47,702 bases of DNA from Aeromicrobium sp. (GCA_014377785.1 JACMOZ010000150.1:1-47702); one strand, 5' to 3'; counted from the stretch's first letter, positions 24,333-32,840 are shown. Program-made: numbers and translations. The notes: generated from the sequence alone by a model not told the origin.

Positions 24333-26216
24333 GTGGACGCCCCGCTTGCGCTATATCGCCGATACCGACCTGAAACTTTCGCCGAAGTTATAGGTCAGGA
24401 TCACGTCACTGAACCCCTGCGCCACGCCCTCGCCGCCAACCGGGTCAATCACGCATATTTGTTTTCCGGACCGCGCGGTTGCGGCAAGACGACAAGCGCG
24501 CGCATCCTCGCCCGTGCCCTCAATTGCGCAAAGGCGCCGATCGCCGATCCCTGCGGCGAATGCCAGAGTTGCCGTGACCTTGCCCGTGGCGGCCCTGGCA
24601 GTATGGACGTCATCGAGATCGACGCGGCCAGCCACGGTGGTGTCGTTGACGCCCGTGACCTGCGTGAACGTGCTTTTTTTGCCCCAGTCAGCAGTCGCTA
24701 CAAGGTCTACATCATCGATGAGGCGCACATGGTCTCGCCGCAAGGCTTCAACGCCCTGCTCAAACTCGTCGAAGACCCGCCGCCGCACCTTAAATTCATT
24801 TTCGCGACGACCGAGCCCGACAAGGTCATCGGGACGATCCGTTCACGCACACATCACTACCCGTTTCGGCTGGTGCCGCCGAAAGTCCTCGGCGACTATC
24901 TCCTCCAGTTGTGCGAAGCCGAGGGCGTTATCCTCGATCCGCTCGCGTTGCCCCTGGTCGTCCGCGCCGGCGCGGGCTCGGTGCGCGACACCCTGAGCGT
25001 CCTCGACCAGCTTCTCGGCGGCGCCGGTCCCAACGGAGTCACGTATGAACTCGCCTCGACTCTTCTGGGCTACACCCCTGATTCGCTGCTCGATGAGGTT
25101 ATCGACGCTTTGGCGGCCGGCGACGGCGCGACGGTTTTCGGTGTCGTCGACAAGGTCATCGAGGTGGGGCAGGATCCGCGCCGTTTTGCCGAAGACCTGT
25201 TGCAGCGCCTGCGCGATCTTATCATCGTGTCGGCAGTCCCCAACGCGATCGAGCACGGTCTCCTCGAAGTCCCCGGTGACCGGGCCGAGCGGCTGCAAAA
25301 CCAGGCCGGCCGCTTCGGGCCCTCTGACCTCACCCGCGCCGCTGACCTGATCAGCGGGGGACTGTTGGAGTTCCGCGGGGCCACGGCGCCCCGGTTGCTG
25401 CTCGAACTCATGTGCTCCCGAATTCTTCTTCCCGGAGCAGACAATTCGACTCAGGGTTTCCAGGCCCGGCTGGACCGGATCGAGCGCCGTTTGGCCATCG
25501 ATCCGGGCGCCGGCGCAGTTTCTTCGGCGGCCCCGGTTGCCGCCCCCGCCCCGCCCCCGGTTCCGGTTCCCGCTGAGCGTGACGTTTCGCAGGAGACGCG
25601 CCGTGAAATCCCTGCCGAACGTCACGCTCAGCCGGAAGCGAGCATTCCAAAAGCGAGCATTCCGGAAGTTCCCGTGCCAGTACCGGAGGAACCAACGCCC
25701 GAACCCGAGCCCGTCGGCGCGATAGCCATCGCCGACGTACGCCGTTTGTGGCCGGACATTCTCGACAAGGTCAAGGTTCTGCGCCGCTTCACCTGGGTCA
25801 TGCTGAGCCAGAACGCGCAGGTCACGTCGCTCGACGGCGATACCCTGACAATTTCCCTCGTCAATGTCGGCGCTCGCGACTCGTTCCTCAAGAGCGGCTC
25901 CGACGCCTATGTCCAACAGGCCATCCAGCAGGTCCTCGGCACCAACTGGAAGATCGACACGATCGTCGACCCCTCGGCCGAACCCACGCCGCAACCCGGC
26001 GAGCAGGCCCCAACCGCTCCGCGCGGGGTGGGCGCGACCGCTGAGGTCCGCGAGGCCATCTTGCACCCACAGTCGCCGCAAACGCCCGAAGAACTCGATG
26101 CCTCGGCTGACCGCGATGACCCGATTGTCGAGACCGAAGAAATCGATCCCGAGCAGTTGCTGACGCGTGAGTTGGGCGCTGAGGTCATTGAAGAGATCAC
26201 CCCAAACCGCACCTGA
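24333..26216 (+). CDS. dnaX: DNA polymerase III subunits gamma and tau
   Basis: This 627-residue clamp-loader ATPase opens the sliding clamp and couples polymerase to the replication fork. Residues 1-370 carry Walker A GPRGCGKTTSARI (about 44-56), a zinc module with CAKAPIADPCGECQSC (about 65-80), Walker B YIIDEAHMVS and sensor 1 FIFATTEPDKV. A proline/glutamate-rich linker (about 400-460) precedes a tau-type C-terminal domain (about 465-550, WPDILDKVKVLRR). The protein is somewhat shorter than many tau proteins. Start GTG 24333, probably leaderless. The downstream ybaB gene that usually follows dnaX is absent here. Confidence 0.95.
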   Translation: MDAPLALYRRYRPETFAEVIGQDHVTEPLRHALAANRVNHAYLFSGPRGCGKTTSARILARALNCAKAPIADPCGECQSCRDLARGGPGSMDVIEIDAASHGGVVDARDLRERAFFAPVSSRYKVYIIDEAHMVSPQGFNALLKLVEDPPPHLKFIFATTEPDKVIGTIRSRTHHYPFRLVPPKVLGDYLLQLCEAEGVILDPLALPLVVRAGAGSVRDTLSVLDQLLGGAGPNGVTYELASTLLGYTPDSLLDEVIDALAAGDGATVFGVVDKVIEVGQDPRRFAEDLLQRLRDLIIVSAVPNAIEHGLLEVPGDRAERLQNQAGRFGPSDLTRAADLISGGLLEFRGATAPRLLLELMCSRILLPGADNSTQGFQARLDRIERRLAIDPGAGAVSSAAPVAAPAPPPVPVPAERDVSQETRREIPAERHAQPEASIPKASIPEVPVPVPEEPTPEPEPVGAIAIADVRRLWPDILDKVKVLRRFTWVMLSQNAQVTSLDGDTLTISLVNVGARDSFLKSGSDAYVQQAIQQVLGTNWKIDTIVDPSAEPTPQPGEQAPTAPRGVGATAEVREAILHPQSPQTPEELDASADRDDPIVETEEIDPEQLLTRELGAEVIEEITPNRT

Positions 26217-28923
26217 GTTGCGCAGGCGCCGGCTCGACACGGCACTCGATCCGCTCGATATTCTGCGTCTCCTGCGCGACGAACCCCGACTCGTTGCCCT
26301 GATCGGGGCGTGGCATCACGGCGAAGCATTATTCGCGTTCAACCCGGTCCGCGAACTCGACCGCGATCCCTTCGGCGGCATCGACCTCGATCCGATCGAC
26401 GATGCTGCCGGCGCGTTCGGCGGCGGCTGGATCGGCTCGTGGGGTTATCAACTCGGCGCGACTCTCGAACGGTTGCCGTCCTCACCGCCGCGACCGCTCT
26501 CGCAAGACGCTTTCACTCTCGGTTATTACGATTATGTCGTTCGTCGCACCGCGGGTGACTGGTGGTTCGAAGCCCTCGTCGCCGATGAACGTTCCGCACT
26601 GATCGACGTCGAGTATGAACGTCTTCGCGGACTCCTAAGCCAACCGGCGCCGGTCCCGACCGCCTATGAGGTCGGCACCTTCGCGATGACGCCGACGCCG
26701 GAGCAGCACAAGGCTGTTCTTGCCAGAACGCTCGAACACATCAGGGCCGGCGACGTCTTCCAGGCCAACCTCTGCGTGCGGCTCGAAGCACCGTTCAGCG
26801 GCGATCCGCTCGACGTGTTTTGCCAGGGCGTCGCCGAGCTGCGACCCGCGTACGCCGCCTTTGTGCGACGCCCCGAAGGCGCCCTGGTCAGCATGTCGCC
26901 CGAACTCTTCTTGCGACGCACCGCCGACGAAGTGTTGTCCTCGCCGATCAAGGGCACCGTTTCGCTCGATGTCGACGTCGCCGAGCTCGTAGCTTCGGCC
27001 AAGAACCGTGCCGAAAACATCATGATTGTCGACCTCATGCGCAATGACCTCGGCCGCGTGAGCGTGCCGGGCACGGTCCGGGTTCCAGCGATCAACCGTG
27101 CCGAACGCCATGCCGTCTGGCACCTCGTCTCCGATGTCGTCGGCCACCTCCGCCCGGGCATACGCGACTCCGATTTGTTGCGGGCGACATTCCCGCCGGG
27201 CTCGGTCACCGGGGCGCCCAAGATTCGTGCCATGGAAATCATCAACACGCTCGAGACGACGGGTCGCGAGGCCTACACCGGCGCGATCGGACACGTGAGC
27301 CCCTGCGCCGGGCTCGAACTCAATGTCGTCATCCGTACCTTCGAATTCGCCGGCGACAGCGTATGGCTGGGGGTCGGCGGCGGGGTTGTGGCCGACTCGA
27401 CGCCCGAGGGCGAATACGCCGAATGTCTGGTCAAGGCGCGGCCGCTCATCGACGCGATCGGCGGCCGTCTCGAGCTGAGTGCCACGGTCCCAGAGGAGCC
27501 CGAAGACCGCACACAGATCGTCGAAAAGCATGTCGGCGACATCGACGCGGCCCAAGGTGTCTTCGAGACCCTGCTCATCCAAGACGGCCGCGCTGTCGAC
27601 GCCCAAATGCATCTGGCCCGGCTCGATGCGAGCGTGCGCGCCGTTTACGGCACGACGATCGTCGCTGGGCTCGAAGGAGCCGTCGAGCGGCGGGCCAATA
27701 TTTTGAGGCTGAGCGGTCGTCACCGGATGCGGATCGTGGCCGTTCCGCGGGCCGACGGGTTGACCGATGTCGCCATCGAGACTTCACCGCTCAGCAGCGA
27801 CGCCAAGGCCTGGACGCTGATACCGCGGACGATTCCGGCGTGGATCGGAGCCCACAAATGGTGCGACCGGCGGCTCCTCGCCTCCGAACTGGCCCCCGAT
27901 CACGATGTGCTGCTGTGTGCTGACGACGGAGCCGTCCTCGAGACGGCCCGAGCAAGCATCTTCGTGGTGCGCGACGAGGGTGTCTACACGCCGGTGCTCG
28001 ACGGCCGCAATCTCCCCGGCACGGCTCGCGCCCGCGTCGTCGAGATCCTGCTCGAAGCCGGCATACCCGTGTTCCAGCGCCGTGTGACTGTCGACGATCT
28101 CGCCGCCGCGACCGAAGTCTTTGTCACCAATTCGCTGCGCGGCGTCGTCCCGGTCATCGCTTGTGAAGGAGTCGGCGCCTGGCCCGCCGGCAAAACAACG
28201 GCCTGGATCAAGGCAAAACTCTGGGACCTGTGGCTCGACCGTCCAGGCGGCGGTGAGTTAGCGTCCAGCGCGGGGCTTGACCTGGACGCTGAGTCACCGC
28301 CGAGGGGGGCGAGGGTTCTCCTCATCGACAACTACGACTCCTTCGTCTACAACCTGGCGCAGTATTTTGGTGAGTTGGGCGCATCGACGAGGGTCGTCCG
28401 CAACGACGCTGTCACCGTCGATGAACTCATGGCGTCATACGAGCGTGGCGAATTCACTCACCTCGTCGTCTCGCCCGGACCGGGCACACCCGCCGATGCC
28501 GGCATCAGCAGCGAGGCGATCCGTCGTCTCGGTCCGCTCGTTCCGACTCTGGGCGTATGCCTGGGCCACCAGTGCATCGGCGAGGTCTTCGGCGCCACCG
28601 TGGTGCGCGCGCCCGAAGTCGTCCACGGCAAACCTTCGCTCATCCACCACGACGGCCAAGGCACCTATGCCGGCATAGCCAGTCCGCTCGTCGCGGCGCG
28701 CTATCACTCGCTCGTGATCGACCCGTCGACCGTGCCCGACGCACTCGCGGTGACGGCGCATACGGCGAGCGGCGTCATCATGGGTGTTCGTCATACGTCC
28801 TACCCGATCGAAGGCGTGCAGATGCACCCCGAATCAATCCTCACGGCCGCCGGTCATGCCTTACTTGATAATTTTCTCCGCCACCCTGCGATCCCACCAG
28901 CAGGGCTATCCGGTATCCGGTAG
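26167..28923 (+). CDS. PabB-PabC-PabA triple fusion: aminodeoxychorismate synthase and lyase
   Basis: This 918-residue chain, counted from the GTG at 26167, carries three enzymes of p-aminobenzoate synthesis. Residues 175-430 are a chorismate-binding PabB domain with SPIKGT (Lys262), VDLMRNDLGRV and PPGSVTGAPKIRAMEII. Residues 455-690 are a class IV PLP lyase (PabC) with the likely PLP lysine 564 in GAHKWCDRR and the acid in ETARASIF. Residues 715-905 are a class I glutamine amidotransferase (PabA) with LLIDNYDSFVYN, Cys798 in GVCLGHQ and His887/Glu889 in HPES. It would convert chorismate and glutamine to p-aminobenzoate for folate. The start overlaps dnaX; TTG codons at 26188 or 26218 are alternatives. 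All visible catalytic residues are present. Confidence 0.9.
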   Translation: MSWALRSLKRSPQTAPELRRRRLDTALDPLDILRLLRDEPRLVALIGAWHHGEALFAFNPVRELDRDPFGGIDLDPIDDAAGAFGGGWIGSWGYQLGATLERLPSSPPRPLSQDAFTLGYYDYVVRRTAGDWWFEALVADERSALIDVEYERLRGLLSQPAPVPTAYEVGTFAMTPTPEQHKAVLARTLEHIRAGDVFQANLCVRLEAPFSGDPLDVFCQGVAELRPAYAAFVRRPEGALVSMSPELFLRRTADEVLSSPIKGTVSLDVDVAELVASAKNRAENIMIVDLMRNDLGRVSVPGTVRVPAINRAERHAVWHLVSDVVGHLRPGIRDSDLLRATFPPGSVTGAPKIRAMEIINTLETTGREAYTGAIGHVSPCAGLELNVVIRTFEFAGDSVWLGVGGGVVADSTPEGEYAECLVKARPLIDAIGGRLELSATVPEEPEDRTQIVEKHVGDIDAAQGVFETLLIQDGRAVDAQMHLARLDASVRAVYGTTIVAGLEGAVERRANILRLSGRHRMRIVAVPRADGLTDVAIETSPLSSDAKAWTLIPRTIPAWIGAHKWCDRRLLASELAPDHDVLLCADDGAVLETARASIFVVRDEGVYTPVLDGRNLPGTARARVVEILLEAGIPVFQRRVTVDDLAAATEVFVTNSLRGVVPVIACEGVGAWPAGKTTAWIKAKLWDLWLDRPGGGELASSAGLDLDAESPPRGARVLLIDNYDSFVYNLAQYFGELGASTRVVRNDAVTVDELMASYERGEFTHLVVSPGPGTPADAGISSEAIRRLGPLVPTLGVCLGHQCIGEVFGATVVRAPEVVHGKPSLIHHDGQGTYAGIASPLVAARYHSLVIDPSTVPDALAVTAHTASGVIMGVRHTSYPIEGVQMHPESILTAAGHALLDNFLRHPAIPPAGLSGIR

Positions 28924-29111
28924 GTGCCAACTTTGGCGACCACGGCGACCGTAGTTGATCGCCTGGGTCCAGGTATGTGACGCGGCGAAGACTGATGGGT
29001 CGGCTGATCGGACTAGCCGCCACCGCATCCCAACGAGGATGGCGGTCAGCAACAACATCCAAGTCGCGATCATGTCGTGGGGGCTCGGAAGACCTAGTCA
29101 ACCACCGACAA

Positions 29112-29126
29112 GCAACCAGTGGTTGC
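29112..29126. promoter_or_regulatory. Palindrome upstream of the SRPBCC-ArsR pair, candidate ArsR operator
   Basis: GCAACCA-G-TGGTTGC is a perfect 7-bp inverted repeat around one base. Further AACCA half-like motifs occur at 29100-29104, 29137-29141 and 29160-29164. It lies 63 bases upstream of the pair it would autoregulate. The rest of the gap between 28924 and 29188 shows no other feature. Confidence 0.4.
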
Positions 29127-29188
29127 GTGACCGGGTAACCATGGACTACTGTGATGCGCAACCAAACATTGCGGAAAGCAGGAAGATT

Positions 29189-29653
29189 ATGGAATACGGA
29201 AAAATCAAGCGTGAGTTCCACATCGATGCCTCGCCAGAGGTGGTATTCGAGGTCATCAGTAGCCCCGCGCACATCCGGGAGTGGTGGGGCGCCGAGACAG
29301 ACCTCGAGCCGGTCCCCGGTGCCATCGGTGAGCTTGCCTGGGGCGACAAGGCCGCAGCCCAGGCGATGGTCGTCCCGATCACCGTGGTGGACGCTGAACC
29401 TCCTCGATTATTCTCCTTTCGCTGGGTCTATCCCGGCGGTGAGGTCCCGACCCCGGCCAACTCTCTGCTGGTGACCTTCGAGCTCGTCCCGTCGGGCGCC
29501 GGCACCGTGCTTCGGCTCACCGAGACCGGGTTCCGCGAGCAAGGCTGGGAGATTGCCATCCTCGAAGAGGCCTACCAGGAGCACGTCGTCGGCTGGGATA
29601 CCCACCTGGCCCACCTCAGCGAGTACCTCACGCAGCTGGTTTCTACCCCATGA
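29189..29653 (+). CDS. SRPBCC/AHSA1-family protein
   Basis: This 154-residue protein has the START-like AHSA1 fold. The opening IKREFHIDASPEVVFEVISSPAHIREWWG (about 5-33) is the family hallmark, followed by RLFSFRWVYPGGE and a C-terminal helix. It binds a hydrophobic ligand in other members; the ligand here is unknown. The ATG at 29189 follows AGGAAG at the right distance and matches the family start; a longer frame to 28955 is not family-like. It overlaps the ArsR gene as ATGA, a very common pairing in actinobacteria. Confidence 0.82.
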   Translation: MEYGKIKREFHIDASPEVVFEVISSPAHIREWWGAETDLEPVPGAIGELAWGDKAAAQAMVVPITVVDAEPPRLFSFRWVYPGGEVPTPANSLLVTFELVPSGAGTVLRLTETGFREQGWEIAILEEAYQEHVVGWDTHLAHLSEYLTQLVSTP

Positions 29654-29988
29654 CTCCTGTTGTCGACGACGACCTGTGGTCGGCGATCGGAGAGCCGACC
29701 CGGCGACGGATCCTCGACCTGCTCCTGGCCGATGGCGATGGAACGGCAACCAGCCTCAGCGAGCAGATGCCCGTGACGCGTCAAGCCGTCGCGAAGCATC
29801 TCGGGGTGCTCGACCGCGTCGGCTTGGTCCGCGTCACACCGGCCGGACGGGAGATGCGTTACCGGGTGGACGATGCGCAACTCGCCCGCGCGGTAGCGCA
29901 GCTCTCGACAGTCGGGGCGACCTGGGACGCCCGACTGCGTCGTATCAAGCAGATTGCCGAAGCAATCCAGCGCAGCCAAAAGCAGTGA
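29650..29988 (+). CDS. ArsR-family winged-helix transcriptional regulator
   Basis: This 112-residue repressor has the ArsR signature IGEPTRRRILDLLL (about 13-26), a recognition helix in MPVTRQAVAKHLGVLDRVGLV (about 40-60) and the wing RYRVD. No metal-binding cysteines are present, so it probably senses something other than arsenite or zinc. The four-base overlap with the SRPBCC gene indicates co-expression. The palindrome at 29112 is a plausible operator. Confidence 0.85.
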   Translation: MTPVVDDDLWSAIGEPTRRRILDLLLADGDGTATSLSEQMPVTRQAVAKHLGVLDRVGLVRVTPAGREMRYRVDDAQLARAVAQLSTVGATWDARLRRIKQIAEAIQRSQKQ

Positions 29989-30087
29989 ATCCGACACCAC
30001 CGCGACCGTCAGCGGCGGGGGACCTGAGCGGCTAGCCGCGAACCCGCAATGAAGGACGACGCGTACCCGACTGAAAGGAAAGACGTC

Positions 30088-30570
30088 ATGGACACGACAG
30101 CACTTCGAAGCGCTTACGGAAGATTGCTCGATGTGGCGGCCATGCCCGACCTCGGCGACGCCGGCGACGGAGGATGGAACGCCGATCAAATATTGGCTCA
30201 TCTGATCAGCGTCGACGCCGCGATCGCGGCCGTCGCGCTTGGTGTCGTCTCGGGCTCGCGCCCCACCTTCGACAACCGGATTACTCTCGCCACCTGGAAT
30301 CTTGACCGGATCATCGCCGAGCACTCGGGAAGGGCAGAATTAATCGATCATGTCCGGAGCCAGGCCACCGTCCTTTGTGATATCGCCGATCAACTCAACG
30401 GCGAAGCAACCTCGGTTCCGGTGCCGTCGCTCATCTTGTCGAACGACGCGCTCGTCCTGGACCAGCCGATCCCGCTTGCCGCCCTCATCGATGGTCTCGC
30501 CGAGGACCACGTGCCAGTGCATGCCCAACAACTCCTCGACCTTCGAGTCCCCATCCTTGGGCACAGCTGA
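30088..30570 (+). CDS. DinB / maleylpyruvate-isomerase-like helical-bundle protein (tentative)
   Basis: This 160-residue soluble protein has a helical-bundle pattern: DTTALRSAYGRLLDVAAMPDL, then WNADQILAHLISVDAAIAAV (about 31-50). It resembles DinB-like or mycothiol-dependent maleylpyruvate isomerase N-terminal domains, where such a histidine helps bind a metal. The assignment is weak. The ATG at 30088 is preferred because AAAGGAAAG lies six bases upstream; an upstream in-frame ATG at 30049 lacks a site. It is transcribed after the ArsR gene and convergent with cld. Confidence 0.5.
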   Translation: MDTTALRSAYGRLLDVAAMPDLGDAGDGGWNADQILAHLISVDAAIAAVALGVVSGSRPTFDNRITLATWNLDRIIAEHSGRAELIDHVRSQATVLCDIADQLNGEATSVPVPSLILSNDALVLDQPIPLAALIDGLAEDHVPVHAQQLLDLRVPILGHS

Positions 30571-30606
30571 TCCTGGCCGTCGAAATGGCCTCCACTTCCC
30601 GGCCAC

Positions 30607-30633
30607 TTTCCCTGGCAGCCGCAGCCAGGGAAA
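30607..30633. terminator. Bidirectional terminator between the DinB-like gene and cld
   Basis: TTTCCCTGGC (30607-30616) and GCCAGGGAAA (30624-30633) form a perfect 10-bp stem with a 7-base loop, between two convergent genes. The A/T ends give a short U-run on both strands. Confidence 0.7.
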
Positions 30634-30721
30634 ATCCGCAGGCAGCATCGGACGCGACGAACGTGCTTGGCCTATCGGAAGTCGGCAAAGACTCCCAGAA
30701 GCAGAGCCGAGAGAAGGTGGG

Positions 30722-31261
30722 TCACCGCGCAAGGCGGATGTCGACCTCACGTTCCACGTAGCCCCACTCAGGGGTCGCGCGGAGTCGGTTCAAAAGCTCG
30801 TCAAACGCGGAGGCGTCCTCGGGCGCGTACTCGAACCAAGTGAGGAAGTCGAACGGCTCGCCCAGGTCACGACCGTGATACAGCTGGCGCGCGACTGCTG
30901 GCAGGTACTCCAACCCGATCGTGATGTGGTGGGAAGTCTCTTCAAGGAGTTCGCGACGTTCGTCCTGAGCGAGCAGCCACCACGAATCGGACTTGGTGAT
31001 GGGGATGAGAGCCGCGCGGGTTGCTTCCGGCCGGCCGAGTTGTGGCTGCCTGGCGTCGAGCGTCTCCTGCTCGTTGCGCTGCGTGTAGCGCTTGTAGCTC
31101 GTCATTCCGCGCAGCGTCCAGACCGGCGCAACGTCGCATACACATGGCCCGGTCAGCACTGCCAAACGTGAGACCATCGGCAAAGGCGGCCCGGTCACCG
31201 GCTCCATACTTTCGACCTGCCAAGCTCCCACCTGACCTCCGGCGAAAACGTTGAGTGGCAT
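30722..31261 (-). CDS. cld: Chlorite dismutase, short clade-2 type
   Basis: This 179-residue heme enzyme should convert chlorite to chloride and dioxygen. From memory it closely follows the short dimeric Cld of Nitrobacter winogradskyi, including EATRAALIPI, SHH, YLPA-ARQLYH and GEPFDFLTWFEYAPE. Key residues are kept: Lys90 and Trp94-Trp95 near the heme, proximal His112 (second of the HH pair) and distal Arg125, the residue that separates true chlorite dismutases from other family members. It has no signal peptide, so it should be cytoplasmic, like clade-2 enzymes. It sits about 3 kb upstream of a nitrate reductase operon, whose NarG can produce chlorite from chlorate. Nearby genes have different codon use from the dnaX-recR backbone. 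Confidence 0.85.
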   Translation of the reverse strand: MPLNVFAGGQVGAWQVESMEPVTGPPLPMVSRLAVLTGPCVCDVAPVWTLRGMTSYKRYTQRNEQETLDARQPQLGRPEATRAALIPITKSDSWWLLAQDERRELLEETSHHITIGLEYLPAVARQLYHGRDLGEPFDFLTWFEYAPEDASAFDELLNRLRATPEWGYVEREVDIRLAR

Positions 31262-31339
31262 GGACCCGACGTTACTACCTCATGTCTTCGATCGATCGCG
31301 GCACAAGCTGGGCGCCAAACCTGGGGCCAAATCAACGTG

Positions 31340-31666
31340 CTATTCCCAAATGGCCCGGAGGGCGGCGACATGGCCGTCGAAGGCGTTCCGGCCCATGGGT
31401 GTGAGGCGAACCCAGGCCATTCGGCGGAAGTCGGCGCGTTCCCGGCTGGCCGTCTTGTCCATGGTCACGTAACCGGCGTCGGTCAGGACCTTGAGGTGCT
31501 TGGACAGCGTGGCCGGTGTCAGGTCCAGGGTGTCGCGCAAGACGACGAAGGACAGTGCGTCGACCGCGCACAGCCGCCCGCAGATCCGCAGGCGCATCGG
31601 TGCGTGGACGATCTCGTCGAAGGCCACTTTGTTCCGGTCTGTCGCGGGGCTGCGGTCAGCGGCCAC
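31340..31666 (-). CDS. Winged-helix transcriptional regulator (HTH_34/MarR-like)
   Basis: This 108-residue DNA-binding protein has FDEIVHAPMRLRICGRL (about 15-31), a recognition helix region in LTPATLSKHLKVLTDAGYVTM (about 49-69) and a wing with RMAWVRLTPMGR. This is the one-domain winged-helix family often paired with a small membrane protein. The GTG at 31666 overlaps the end of the membrane-protein gene by 11 bases and gives the normal family length; the open frame extends to 31714 but only inside that gene. Two inverted repeats upstream of the operon are candidate operators. Confidence 0.75.
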   Translation of the reverse strand: MAADRSPATDRNKVAFDEIVHAPMRLRICGRLCAVDALSFVVLRDTLDLTPATLSKHLKVLTDAGYVTMDKTASRERADFRRMAWVRLTPMGRNAFDGHVAALRAIWE

Positions 31667-32096
31667 GGGTGACGCTCGCCAGGCTGTCGCGCTCGACGAG
31701 GCGTGTGGTTTCATACCCCGTTCCGGCCGCGGCGAGGGCGGGCAGGATGACCCACCAGCGCAGGTCGAGGGAGACTAGCCCAAGGCTCGTGCTGTAGAGC
31801 GCCAGGCCGATCGCGCTGGCCGCACCGACGATCCAGTAAGCACGGCCGCGGAGACAGCCGTGGCGTACACCTGCCGTGTGAACGGCGAGGTAGATCGCGA
31901 GCACGATGCCACCCACACTGATGAGGTAGGCGGAGGACGCGGCTTGGTCGCCGACGGCGGGTGAGGCGACCCACGCGGCGGTGAGGAAGGCGATGGTCGG
32001 GGCGAGCCAGATTGGCATGCGGACCCTCTCGCTCAGTCGGGCGCGGTCCTCCTCCAGAGCCTCGAGCATCCGGCGGGAGTTGGTGTCTCGTGTCAT
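31656..32096 (-). CDS. Small integral membrane protein paired with the regulator
   Basis: This 146-residue protein has a charged N terminus (RRMLEALEEDRARL) and four membrane helices between about residues 25 and 130. I do not recognise a defined family. Its overlap with a winged-helix regulator gene resembles the many regulator/membrane-protein pairs in actinobacteria. The ATG at 32096 is preferred over 32102 because TAGCGT lies seven bases upstream, suggesting a leaderless start. Its function is unknown. Confidence 0.6.
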   Translation of the reverse strand: MTRDTNSRRMLEALEEDRARLSERVRMPIWLAPTIAFLTAAWVASPAVGDQAASSAYLISVGGIVLAIYLAVHTAGVRHGCLRGRAYWIVGAASAIGLALYSTSLGLVSLDLRWWVILPALAAAGTGYETTRLVERDSLASVTRGR

Positions 32097-32116
32097 GTCC
32101 ATGACGCTAACGGATC

Positions 32117-32159
32117 AGTTGCCACTACGGCAAGAGTTTAAGTTGCCGAGTCTGCAACT
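32117..32159. promoter_or_regulatory. Two inverted repeats upstream of the regulator/membrane-protein operon
   Basis: TTGCC-N5-GGCAA (32119-32133) and AGTTGC-N7-GCAACT (32141-32159) lie next to each other, 20 to 60 bases upstream of the minus-strand operon. They share the TTGC core, so they look like two sites for one protein, plausibly the regulator itself. Confidence 0.45.
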
Positions 32160-32243
32160 GTTGCGCTGCCTCGCCGGGAAGACGTTCGACACGCTCGTCC
32201 AACCGGCGCCCGTATTGGTGGGACCTCATAGACTGAATCCCTT

Positions 32244-32840
32244 ATGTATGACGGTGTGATCCAAGACCTGATCGACGAACTGGGCCAGTTGCCCGGAATC
32301 GGCCCCAAGAGTGCGCAACGCATAGCGTTTTACCTGCTCGACGCCGACCCCGACGACGTACGCCGCTTCGCCGCGGTCCTCGTCGACGTCAAGGCCAAAG
32401 TCCATTTCTGCTCGATCTGCGGTAACGTTACCGAGTTGCCCGAGTGCCGCATCTGCACCGATCCTCGCCGTGACGACTCGGTGTTGTGCGTCGTCGAGGA
32501 GTCCAAAGATGTCGTCGCGATCGAACGCACCCGCGAATACCGCGGCCGCTATCACGTGCTCGGTGGAGCGATCTCGCCCATCGCCGGTATCGGCCCGGAT
32601 CAATTGCGGATCAAGCAACTTCTGCAGCGCCTCGCTGACAGCACGATCGAGGAAGTGATACTCGCCACCGACCCCAACCTCGAGGGTGAGGCGACGGCGA
32701 CCTACCTCATCCGGATGCTCACGCCGCTCGGCCTCCGCGTGACCAAACTCGCGAGCGGATTGCCCGTCGGCGGCGACCTGGAATATGCCGATGAACTCAC
32801 GCTGGGTCGGGCTTTCGAAGGTCGTCACGCTATCAGTTAG
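32244..32840 (+). CDS. recR: Recombination mediator protein RecR
   Basis: This 198-residue RecR helps load RecA at gaps and stalled forks with RecO/RecF. Features in order: the helix-hairpin-helix [20 protein letters not shown] (about 13-32), a zinc finger with [16 protein letters not shown] (about 56-71), a TOPRIM domain from about 80 with [12 protein letters not shown], and [13 protein letters not shown] (about 142-154). The length is typical. The ATG at 32244 lies nine bases after a TAGACT -10-like element, so the leader is very short. In many bacteria recR follows dnaX and ybaB; here accessory genes separate it from dnaX by 6 kb. Confidence 0.95.
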   Translation: MYDGVIQDLIDELGQLPGIGPKSAQRIAFYLLDADPDDVRRFAAVLVDVKAKVHFCSICGNVTELPECRICTDPRRDDSVLCVVEESKDVVAIERTREYRGRYHVLGGAISPIAGIGPDQLRIKQLLQRLADSTIEEVILATDPNLEGEATATYLIRMLTPLGLRVTKLASGLPVGGDLEYADELTLGRAFEGRHAIS

